A stretch of 8,383 nucleotides of DNA from Phycisphaerales bacterium (GTDB taxonomy: Bacteria > Planctomycetota > Phycisphaerae > Tepidisphaerales > Tepidisphaeraceae). Position 1 is the stretch's first letter. Each line of letters starts with the position of its first letter. Made by a program: the position numbers and the translations under genes. Below the pieces are notes generated by a model. The model saw only the letters and a program-made list of their open reading frames with translations. It did not search any database and was not told the origin of the DNA. Below, one piece after another: positions 1 through 6,752 of the stretch. The stretch spans positions 1-8,383 of the forward strand of contig JAQGHK010000365.1 in assembly GCA_028288875.1 (NCBI GenBank). Reading direction: 5' to 3'.

Positions 1-2803
1 TGAACTGAAAGCCCGTCTCCAGCGGTTGGCCGGTGTCGCTGACTGCACCGGCGGCAGCGAGCGAAAGGTCATAAATTCCATCCGGCAGTGAGCCCGCGAC
101 GGTGAATTGCGGCGCGAAGGCTAGCGCATACGTCATTCGATCGCCGGACGGATTCGAAACACTCAGGCCGATCGCCTGGCCATCGCTCCGGCGAATGAGT
201 GACAGGCTGCTCGTGTTGAGATTGACCGGCGCCGAAAACTGCAAACCCACGTCAGTCACCATCGAGCGCTGCGCTTGCCCGCCGTTGACCGTCACGACTT
301 GCACGGCAGGTGGGGTGGCCGTCGTCTGGGCGGAAGCGATGTTTGTATAGGCCGATCCACCCGTCGCGTTTCCGGCGCGAACACGGAACCAGTATCGGGT
401 AAGCGCGGCGAGGCCAGTGACATCATACGAAGTTGCATTGCCCAAGGCCGACGCGACCTGCGTCCAGCTTACACCGTCTGTACTGCGCTCGATCGTAAAA
501 CCTGTTTCAGACGCTGCGTTGTCGGTCCAGTTCAAGGCGACTGCGTTGCTCCTGATGTTGCTGGTGGCAGCGAATGACGGCGGCGCAGGCACCGCAGGCG
601 GCCCGCCAGCGATGTCGCCGTAGATGATTCCCCGACCATTCGTTCCTAGATAAATCCGCCCATACACGCGCGGATCGGCTTGGATGACACTGAGATTGCC
701 GTACTGATGCGCGTCGTCGTTTACCTGCGTCCAGGTCGCACCGCGATCGTCCGAGCGGAACACGCCGACCACGCCGCTGACGGTGCCGGCGACGTAAAGA
801 CTGGCCACCGTGCCCGTCGGCGACGGCGCGCCGACGCCGACCTGATAGCCGGTTGTTACCGCAGCCGCGTTGACGCGACTCCACGTCGCGCCACCATCGG
901 CCGATTGCCACAGGCCGTTACCGTAGGTGCTGGCATAGAGCTGGCCCTTGGCGCCAGGTGTCGCGCGAACGGACGTCGGGCTGCCGCCGCCGGCGCTGGT
1001 GGTCTGGCGGGCGAACGTCGTACCGCCGTCGGTGCTACGCCAGACGGTGGAGCCGCCGTAGGCGTACAGCGTCATCGGGTTGACTAAGTCGGCCGTGACG
1101 ACGGTGCCGTCCATCGTGCCGGCGTTGGCTGCAGACGGCTGCCAGGCGCTCCACGTCGACCCGCTGCGCACGGCGAACGACACCGGCGCAGCGCCGGCCG
1201 GATCCCACACCGCCCGCGTGCCGTCGGCGGAAATGGCGATGCTGCCGCCGCCCGTCGCATTTGCCGGCGCGGTGCCGAAGTACGCCCAGTTGATACCGTT
1301 ATCGAGCGAGTATTGAGCGAAACGCCCCGCGTTGCCGGTCCGGACGGCGAAGGTGCTGTCATTGAACGCAACGTCAATGTCCGTATTCGTTCCCATCGTC
1401 ACGCCGTTGGTCCGGCCGAGCTGGCTGCCAGACGGCGACGTCGCGAAGTCGATGTGGCGGTAGCCGTCGCGATCGCCGATGGCGCTGATGAGGTTCACTG
1501 CGCCGTCGTTCGGGCTGGCCAGCTCCAGCGCGGCCGATTCTTCCAGGCCGTCATTGAAAAACGCCCACCGCGGATTCGCGGCCGTCAGGTTGGTCGTGCG
1601 ATAGATCCCGTAGCCGGTCGTGAGCATGGCGATATTGGCATTCGTCGGATCGATCTCTAGGTCGCCCAGCCAGTGAATGGATTGACTGCTGGCATAAGCG
1701 GCCGACGAATCATCGCGATTGCTGTTCGGCGAAAGCACTGTCCACGTGCTGCCCCCATTGGTGCTGCGCCAGATACGGTCGGCCGGGTTGTAGTCGTTGA
1801 TTTCGCCGGCGTAGACAGTATTGGGGTTCGTCGGATCGAGCGCGATCGCGCTGAAGCCGTATGCGGTTTGCGGGCTGACATTCGTCCAGACCGGCGACGC
1901 AGATTTGGGGTTGGTGACTTTGTACACGCGCCCGTTCGCCAGTCCATACGGGCCGCCGTAAGTGGTGGAGGAACTGTAAGTGACGTACATCGCCGTGCCG
2001 TCGGGCGAGAGCGCCATGCGCTGCGGGAAGAGATTCGCCGTCGTCGGCTGGCCGCCGGGTAGGGCGGCCCAACTGACGCCGGCATCGGTGCTGCGATAGA
2101 TGCGCGTCACGCCGGCCGTCGGATTCAACACACCCGCGTACCACACCGGCGTCGCACTGCCGGCCGAGCCGCTGCTGGCATCGGGCCGAACGAAGAGAAT
2201 GCCCGCATCGGCCGAGAAGCCACTATCCAGGCCGATGGTGGGAAACGCCGTGACGCGCGTCCATGTTGCCGCGTAATCGGTGCTTTTCCACAGCCCGTCG
2301 TCGCGCGTGCCGTAATACAGAATGTTCGGCGAATTCGGATCCACCATCATCCGCTCGCCGGTGTTGCGGGCGTTGCCATTGCCATTGGCATTGATGCCCG
2401 AGACGTTCGTCCGCAGGAAGGTCTTTCCGCCATCGGTGCTGCGCATGATGGCGGCCGTGCTCATGTAGGTGCCGACGCTCATGTAGACGCGGTTCGCGTC
2501 GGTGGGATCGACGGCCAGTGTCTCAACGCCCATCTGATTCGCCGAGCCGTCGTTGTACTTCGCCCAGTCGATCATGGACGCCCATTTACCGGCCGTGGCG
2601 TCCCAGCGGTACGCGCCGCCGATGTCGGCGTGTGCGTAAAACGTGTTTGCGGCCGCCGGGTTGTAGACCACGCCGTTGATGAAGCCGTTGCCCTTGATCG
2701 TGACACTGTTCCAGTCATAGGCCTGCGCGGCGAAGTGCTGTCGCGCCTCGAGCGATTCTGCAAACGGTCGGCGATGGTGGCGCGGCGTGTGGCGGATCGT
2801 CAT
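1..2803 (-). CDS. GH74 xyloglucanase-like secreted protein with FnIII domain (3' end outside window)
   Basis: The frame is open from the ATG at 2803 to the window edge, giving 934 complete codons without a stop, so the C-terminus is missing. Residues 29-67 carry the GH74 N-terminal signature (YDW, NGVVYNP, then ADIGGAYRW). About eight Asp-box motifs (RSTDGG at 121-126, RSTDAG, RSTNGG, QSADGG, RSDDRG) follow through to residue ~731, as expected for the double seven-bladed propeller. The GH74 module ends with YLGTNGRGIIYGDI. D60 in ADIGG and D444 in AIGDRDG sit where the two catalytic Asp of GH74 are expected. Residues ~738-830 form a fibronectin type III domain, and from ~833 a further beta-rich C-terminal domain starts (VVTVNGGQAQRSMV). 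GH74 enzymes hydrolyse the beta-1,4-glucan backbone of xyloglucan. The N-terminus has no hydrophobic signal peptide; it has ESLEARQHF, which resembles the planctomycete LEPR-XLL motif. The start is supported by GAGAGG upstream. It is the last gene seen in the cluster, 19 bp after the fucosidase. Family call firm; substrate inferred. Confidence 0.92.
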   Translation of the reverse strand, partial: MTIRHTPRHHRRPFAESLEARQHFAAQAYDWNSVTIKGNGFINGVVYNPAAANTFYAHADIGGAYRWDATAGKWASMIDWAKYNDGSANQMGVETLAVDPTDANRVYMSVGTYMSTAAIMRSTDGGKTFLRTNVSGINANGNGNARNTGERMMVDPNSPNILYYGTRDDGLWKSTDYAATWTRVTAFPTIGLDSGFSADAGILFVRPDASSGSAGSATPVWYAGVLNPTAGVTRIYRSTDAGVSWAALPGGQPTTANLFPQRMALSPDGTAMYVTYSSSTTYGGPYGLANGRVYKVTNPKSASPVWTNVSPQTAYGFSAIALDPTNPNTVYAGEINDYNPADRIWRSTNGGSTWTVLSPNSNRDDSSAAYASSQSIHWLGDLEIDPTNANIAMLTTGYGIYRTTNLTAANPRWAFFNDGLEESAALELASPNDGAVNLISAIGDRDGYRHIDFATSPSGSQLGRTNGVTMGTNTDIDVAFNDSTFAVRTGNAGRFAQYSLDNGINWAYFGTAPANATGGGSIAISADGTRAVWDPAGAAPVSFAVRSGSTWSAWQPSAANAGTMDGTVVTADLVNPMTLYAYGGSTVWRSTDGGTTFARQTTSAGGGSPTSVRATPGAKGQLYASTYGNGLWQSADGGATWSRVNAAAVTTGYQVGVGAPSPTGTVASLYVAGTVSGVVGVFRSDDRGATWTQVNDDAHQYGNLSVIQADPRVYGRIYLGTNGRGIIYGDIAGGPPAVPAPPSFAATSNIRSNAVALNWTDNAASETGFTIERSTDGVSWTQVASALGNATSYDVTGLAALTRYWFRVRAGNATGGSAYTNIASAQTTATPPAVQVVTVNGGQAQRSMVTDVGLQFSAPVNLNTSSLSLIRRSDGQAIGLSVSNPSGDRMTYALAFAPQFTVAGSLPDGIYDLSLAAAGAVSDTGQPLETGFQF

Positions 2804-2809
2804 AACTGG

Positions 2810-2815
2810 CCTCTC
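2810..2815 (-). promoter_or_regulatory. Ribosome binding site of the GH74 gene
   Basis: On the minus strand GAGAGG lies 6 bases before the ATG at 2803, inside the 19-bp gap after the fucosidase stop. The reading frame stays open upstream of this ATG, so this site is what decides the start. Confidence 0.7.
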
Positions 2816-2822
2816 GCGATAC

Positions 2823-5111
2823 TTACGGCTCGAACCGGAATGGCTCGGCGGCTTTGAGTTGAACAGTCCGCCGCTTGCCGCCAGCCACCACCGTCGCGGC
2901 CGCGTCACGGTCTGCAACCAGCACGGCAGAACTCACCTTGCCGCGGTTCCATTCGATATCGACGGTGATCCCGCCACGAGCGCGTAGCCCATGAACGCTG
3001 CCTTTTGGCCAGTCCATAGGAGGGGCTGGCAGCAGAGTGATTGCGCCGTCGTGACTTTGCAGCAGCATCTCTGCGATGGCCGCGGTGATGCCGAAATTCC
3101 CGTCAATCTGCATCGGCGGATGCAGGCCGAACAGGTTCGGGCAGGTGTTGCGGTCTTCAAGCAGATGTAGCAGCTGGCCGTGCGCGGCCTCGCCATCGCC
3201 AAGGCGCGCCCACAGCGCGCATCGCCAGGCGAAAGACCATTCACGCACGTCGCTCGACGCGTCGTCGCCGCGTGCCCGCAGGGAAACGATCGCCGCCTTG
3301 GCCAGGTCCGGCGTGGCGGCCATGCTGATTGATTTGCCGGGGAAGACGCCGAACAGGTGCGACGTATGGCGGTGATGATCATCGGGCGTGTCGAGCCGTG
3401 CGTCTTCGATCGCCCGCTGCCGATCGCGCGGTTTCATTGCGGCCAGTGCCGCGGCGTCGGGCATTGCCGGCTTCTGCTCTCGCATCCATTCCAACACCTG
3501 GCCCCAACTGCCAATGCCCGGTTTGGCCAGCTTCGCCCGCATGGCCGACACTTGATCGCGCCCGGCGCGATCGACATTCAATGCGTCGCAGGCCTCGATG
3601 TAGTTGGCGAACAGATCATCCACGATTTGCTGCGCGTAGGTCACCCCGTCTTCCGTGGGCCCGTGCTCGGGCGACCACGCATTCGGGACGACCAGCCGGC
3701 CGTCGGGCAGCTGCTTCAGATGATCCTGCCAGAAGCCGACGACCTCTTTCATGATCGGGTACGCCACGTCGCGCAAGTAGACCGTGTCACGACCGAAGGC
3801 GTAGTGCTCCCAGAGATGCTGGCAGTACCAGGCGCTGGCGGTCTTGTCCCACCGCCAGCCCATGCCGCCGGTGATGTTGTGACTGGTGCGCACGGCGAAG
3901 CCGCGCAGCGTCGGTCGGCCGTCGGGCGTGTTCATCTCGGCAGAGTTCGCGGTGGCCAGCCGCCACGCGGCCAACTGGCAGCGGATCAGATCGAACAGCG
4001 GTTGGTGGCATTCGGCCAGGTTCGTCACCTCGGCCGGCCAATAGTTCATCTCGATGTTGATGTTCGTGTGATAGTCGCTGTGCCACGGCGGGCTATTGCT
4101 GTCGTTCCAGAGCCCCTGCAGGTTGGCCGGCAGCGAGCCGGGACGAGAGGAACTGATCAGCAGGTATCGTCCAAATTGAAATAGCAGCGTCTCAAATTCC
4201 GGATCGCTACCGGCTGCGGCGTCTCGCTTGCGCTGGTCGGTCGGTTTAAGGCGCGACTCCGGCGACGATTCGCCGAGGCGCAGCGATACCCGACTAAACA
4301 GCCGCTGGTAATCCGATACATGCTCGTCCAGCAGCTTCTCAAACGGTGTCGCGATCGCCGCATTGACCTGCGCGAGGACACGGTCACGCGGCGCCTCGCC
4401 TCGGTAGTGACGCTCCGCATCCATGACATAATCGGTGCCCGCGCCGATGATCAGCGTCACCGCATCGCAGCTTTCAAAACTGATTCCCTCATCGCGGACC
4501 TGCACCCGCCCGCCTTGGGGAACGATCGCCATCCGCGTCTCGTATTTTAAACCGTTGCTCAACTGGCCAGCGATCACCAGTTGCTGTCCATCGGCATGAA
4601 CGGCCGCCGAGTGCCCGTCCTTCAGCGCAGCTCGCCCGGTTTGTTTTCCCGTCTGATCGGCGGTGAGCCGCACGATCAGCACATTCGCCGGATGGCTGGC
4701 AAACACCTCTCGCCGGAAGCGAACGCCATCAACGACGTATGAAACGGACGCTACCGCACGACCGATGTCCAGATCGCGGCGGTACTCCGTGACGTGCTCA
4801 TGTCCCGGCAGTTGCAGGCCGAGATCGCCAAGCGTCTGATATGCGCCCAGCGTTCCGTCGTCGCCGGACGGATTGTCGTTCCCGGTCCAAAGGCTGATCT
4901 CATTGAGCACAATTCGCTCATCCGCGGGTCGTCCAAAGATCATGCCGCCGAGCCGTCCATTGCCGACCGGCAACGCTTCGGTCATGCAATCAGCGGCAGG
5001 ACGGTCGTAAATCAGCATTGGGCCCGCCTGCGCGTTGGCCGATGAAGCAACGACAACAATGGCGCCCGCCAACACAAATGCCGCCCGCAGCATGCGACAC
5101 GGAGAAATCAT
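2823..5111 (-). CDS. GH95 alpha-L-fucosidase, exported
   Basis: A complete 762-residue glycoside hydrolase family 95 protein. Residues 1 to ~27 are a Sec signal peptide (basic start, hydrophobic 10-22, then SSANA/AQA cleavage sites), so it acts outside the cytoplasm. The mature protein opens with the N-terminal beta domain (EALPVGNGRLGGMIFG at 46-60, LNEISLWTG at 69-77). The (alpha/alpha)6 catalytic domain follows. The residues expected from the B. bifidum 1,2-alpha-L-fucosidase are all present: N350 and N352 in NINIEMNYW (activating asparagines), E482 in SPEHGP (general acid) and D670 in QIDGNFG (base with the asparagines). The family inverts alpha-1,2-linked L-fucose, and some members act on L-galactose. 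The ATG overlaps the stop of the preceding gene by 4 bp (ATGA) and has no Shine-Dalgarno of its own, which suggests translational coupling. Next to a GH74 gene, the likely job is removing fucose from xyloglucan side chains (inference). Confidence 0.95.
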   Translation of the reverse strand: MISPCRMLRAAFVLAGAIVVVASSANAQAGPMLIYDRPAADCMTEALPVGNGRLGGMIFGRPADERIVLNEISLWTGNDNPSGDDGTLGAYQTLGDLGLQLPGHEHVTEYRRDLDIGRAVASVSYVVDGVRFRREVFASHPANVLIVRLTADQTGKQTGRAALKDGHSAAVHADGQQLVIAGQLSNGLKYETRMAIVPQGGRVQVRDEGISFESCDAVTLIIGAGTDYVMDAERHYRGEAPRDRVLAQVNAAIATPFEKLLDEHVSDYQRLFSRVSLRLGESSPESRLKPTDQRKRDAAAGSDPEFETLLFQFGRYLLISSSRPGSLPANLQGLWNDSNSPPWHSDYHTNINIEMNYWPAEVTNLAECHQPLFDLIRCQLAAWRLATANSAEMNTPDGRPTLRGFAVRTSHNITGGMGWRWDKTASAWYCQHLWEHYAFGRDTVYLRDVAYPIMKEVVGFWQDHLKQLPDGRLVVPNAWSPEHGPTEDGVTYAQQIVDDLFANYIEACDALNVDRAGRDQVSAMRAKLAKPGIGSWGQVLEWMREQKPAMPDAAALAAMKPRDRQRAIEDARLDTPDDHHRHTSHLFGVFPGKSISMAATPDLAKAAIVSLRARGDDASSDVREWSFAWRCALWARLGDGEAAHGQLLHLLEDRNTCPNLFGLHPPMQIDGNFGITAAIAEMLLQSHDGAITLLPAPPMDWPKGSVHGLRARGGITVDIEWNRGKVSSAVLVADRDAAATVVAGGKRRTVQLKAAEPFRFEP

Positions 5112-5611
5112 GGCAGCACGCTATCGATGACGCCGCCGGTCTGGCTTGAGACCGTCACGACGCGATTTCGGCCGGCCCGGTCCTGCGGCGCGATCCATTT
5201 GGTCTCGCCAGGCTTTTTCACCTCGGTGCCGTCGAGCAGGATTTCCGGCCCACCGACATTGGGCTTGACGGGCTTCCCCGCCTGGCGATCGGCGTCTGCC
5301 GCCTGCAGCTTTTGGATGGCCGCGGGCGTGTATCGCTCGAGATAGCCGACGAACTGGGTCTTGCCGCCATCCGATGTGAAGACGGCCGCGCGGACAGCAA
5401 TTTTTCCGCCATGGTCGAACGGCGGATATCGATCGACGCTGTCGACGAACGTGGTTTTACCATCGTCGTCAGTGTAAAACGCCTTCGTCGAAGGGCCGCT
5501 GCTGTCGCCACTCATGCGATACGCGGCCACGCCGAAGGCGAGTACAATCACGCCCATCACGACAACGAGTGTGGCCTTGGAGTGTTTGTTCAACGTCTCT
5601 TGCAAGCTCAT
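5108..5611 (-). CDS. Small single-pass membrane protein of unknown function
   Basis: 167 residues. Residues 1-12 are polar with K9, H10 and K12. Residues 13-30 are a clear transmembrane helix (ATLVVVMGVIVLAFGVAA). The rest, about 137 residues, would face the periplasm. The outer part starts with KAFYTDDDGKTTF (43-55), then RYPPFDHGGK (61-70), AVRAAVFTSDGGKTQFVGYLERYTP (72-96, read in two pieces: AVRAAVFTSDGG and KTQFVGYLERYTP), a charged helix-like stretch (97-113) and a C-terminal segment with KWIAPQDRAG. I recall similar proteins in planctomycetes near pseudopilin and hydrolase genes but know no function or named domain. An in-frame TGA lies directly before the ATG, so the start cannot be further upstream. 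There is no good Shine-Dalgarno. It ends in a 4-bp overlap with the GH95 gene, so the two are probably made together. A role in anchoring or sensing is only a guess. Confidence 0.85.
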   Translation of the reverse strand: MSLQETLNKHSKATLVVVMGVIVLAFGVAAYRMSGDSSGPSTKAFYTDDDGKTTFVDSVDRYPPFDHGGKIAVRAAVFTSDGGKTQFVGYLERYTPAAIQKLQAADADRQAGKPVKPNVGGPEILLDGTEVKKPGETKWIAPQDRAGRNRVVTVSSQTGGVIDSVLP

Positions 5612-5622
5612 TCAATCGATCC

Positions 5623-5671
5623 AAAAGAAGCCGCTCCGGTATCCGTGTAAAACACCGGATGCCGGAGTGGC
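5623..5671 (-). terminator. Intrinsic terminator or attenuator between pseudopilin and 167-residue gene
   Basis: On the minus strand an imperfect hairpin (arms at about 5652-5671 and 5630-5648, 3-base loop at 5649-5651) has about 17 pairs, two C-A mismatches and one bulged G. It is followed at once by TTCTTTT (5629-5623). A GC-rich stem plus a T-run in this direction is the form of a Rho-independent terminator for the pseudopilin transcript. It lies 11 bases before the ATG of the next gene, too close for a new promoter downstream of it, so it may be leaky, act as an attenuator, or be an mRNA processing or stability hairpin. Seen by eye; folding energy not calculated. Confidence 0.65.
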
Positions 5672-5686
5672 CGCTGCATTTATGGC

Positions 5687-6640
5687 TTAGCGTGGGATGT
5701 TGATGTCACGCTGAATTACAGTGCCCAGTTGCCGGCTGTCGACGTGGCCGTCGAGGGCAAGCAGGTTGGCCGTCGTGTTTTTGATATGGCGGAAACGCAT
5801 CTGGCAGGGCGGAGTGTATTTATCGCTGGTCGTGACCGCGTCGCGGTTGTTCTTCCTGATTTCGGAGAGCGTCACGCCATACACGCCGCCGATGCTGATG
5901 GGCGAGCCTACGTTGCCGATCGCCCAGCTATCAATCGCGGGGTTGTAATAGTGGCTGCCGTAGTTGCTCTGATACGAGTCAATCGCGCTGGCGATGGGAA
6001 ATGCCGCGCCGAACAACTCCGGTGTGCCGGCCTGGGTGGTCGGATCTAACTGCTGCGCGCCGTCCCAGATGCAGAAGATTTCACTAGAACGCCGAATGCT
6101 GGCAATTTTGCGAATCTGCGCCACCTTGTTGGTGCTGTAATTCGCAGAACCCAGTGCATCCGGGAAATTCATCTGCGGAAAGATTCTGGGGTGTCCGGTG
6201 TAGTGCCCGAGTCGACGCTGGCTGTTGCTGTCATTCACCGTGTCCAAGTCGCTGAATACAGAATTGAGCGGCGCAGAAAGATTGCCTGAGTTGGAAGTTT
6301 TGTCGTAACGACGATCCAGCAGAATCGAGAGCGTGTCGCTCCAGTACCATGCCTTTTGTGGCCCAGCCAGATCCGCGCCAGTATCAAAATTGCCAGCATT
6401 GCCGCTGTATGTGTTCGTGTTGTAGGTGTCGCCGTACGGCGCGTAGCCGCGATTTTGGCCCGCGTACATGGTCAGCATCATGCCGATCTGCCGTAGATTA
6501 GATTGGCATTTAATAAGATTCGCCTGCTGCCGAGCCCGGTTCAGGCTTGGGAGCAGGATTGAAATCAGCAGTGCAATAATACCGATGACAACCAGTAACT
6601 CGACCAGCGTAAAGCCCGCTCGTTGTTTAGCACGTCCCAT
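5687..6640 (-). CDS. Type II pseudopilin (prepilin-type N-terminal cleavage/methylation, H-Xn-DG type)
   Basis: 317 residues from the ATG at 6640. The N-terminus MGRAKQRAG/FTLVELLVV is a class III signal: prepilin peptidase would cut after G9, leaving F as residue 1 and E at +5 (E14), followed by the hydrophobic helix VVIGIIALLISILLPSL. Next comes the NRARQQANLIKCQSNLRQIG stretch usual in planctomycete pseudopilins, a long Asn/Ser/Thr/Tyr-rich middle (~65-270), and a C-terminal RH-X11-DGHV motif (H285, D297, G298), a longer variant of the H-X9-DG motif found in this group. GGAGG 6 bases upstream supports this start; an ATG at 6706 in the same frame has a Gly/Arg-rich extension that does not fit a prepilin leader. 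Such proteins are inserted in the inner membrane and polymerise or form secretion or surface fibres; the exact role of the many planctomycete copies is not known. Here it lies between a LacI regulator and two glycosidases. Confidence 0.93.
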   Translation of the reverse strand: MGRAKQRAGFTLVELLVVIGIIALLISILLPSLNRARQQANLIKCQSNLRQIGMMLTMYAGQNRGYAPYGDTYNTNTYSGNAGNFDTGADLAGPQKAWYWSDTLSILLDRRYDKTSNSGNLSAPLNSVFSDLDTVNDSNSQRRLGHYTGHPRIFPQMNFPDALGSANYSTNKVAQIRKIASIRRSSEIFCIWDGAQQLDPTTQAGTPELFGAAFPIASAIDSYQSNYGSHYYNPAIDSWAIGNVGSPISIGGVYGVTLSEIRKNNRDAVTTSDKYTPPCQMRFRHIKNTTANLLALDGHVDSRQLGTVIQRDINIPR

Positions 6641-6646
6641 GATTTG

Positions 6647-6651
6647 CCTCC
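6647..6651 (-). promoter_or_regulatory. Ribosome binding site of the pseudopilin gene
   Basis: GGAGG on the minus strand, 6 bases before the ATG at 6640. It settles the start in favour of the short prepilin leader over the in-frame ATG at 6706. Confidence 0.85.
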
Positions 6652-6722
6652 GCAGACAGATGTTACGGCGCGGCGCGGTGCGCCCCGGCTCGCCAGTTTG
6701 GTTCACATACTCTCGCCACTAC

Positions 6723-6746
6723 CCGGTCGGACGTGGGTCCGGCCGG
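6723..6746 (-). terminator. GC-rich hairpin just after the lacI-family stop codon (no T-run)
   Basis: Arms of 10 bases (CCGGTCGGAC and GTCCGGCCGG on the plus strand) match at 9 of 10 positions around a GTGG loop. It begins 6 bases after the TGA of the regulator. No T-run follows in the minus direction, so it is a weak terminator candidate; mRNA 3'-end protection is an alternative. Confidence 0.4.
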
Positions 6747-6752
6747 CCTCGC

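Larger units (their letters stand above)
6641..6752 (-). promoter_or_regulatory. Gap between regulator and pseudopilin; leader region without a clear promoter
   Basis: These 112 bp hold the pseudopilin Shine-Dalgarno, a small GC hairpin (GGCGC-ACC-GCGCC, 6672-6684) in its leader, and the strong hairpin described separately at 6723-6746. I see no convincing -35/-10 pair; TAACAT near 6660 is the closest -10 but has no matching -35. The pseudopilin may be read through from the regulator gene or use an unrecognised promoter. Confidence 0.4.

Noticed and set aside
1657..2144. Two minus-strand frames of 142 and 144 codons
   Set aside because: They are out-of-frame readings of the GH74 gene, with low-complexity Arg/Ser/Pro-rich translations.
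3357..4184. Plus-strand open frame of 275 codons
   Set aside because: It lies fully antisense to the GH95 catalytic domain, whose motifs are all intact. High GC keeps antisense frames open; the translation has no recognisable domain.
6641..6706. Longer pseudopilin start at 6706 (22 extra residues)
   Set aside because: The GGAGG at 6647-6651 sits correctly for the ATG at 6640, and prepilin leaders are normally short and basic.
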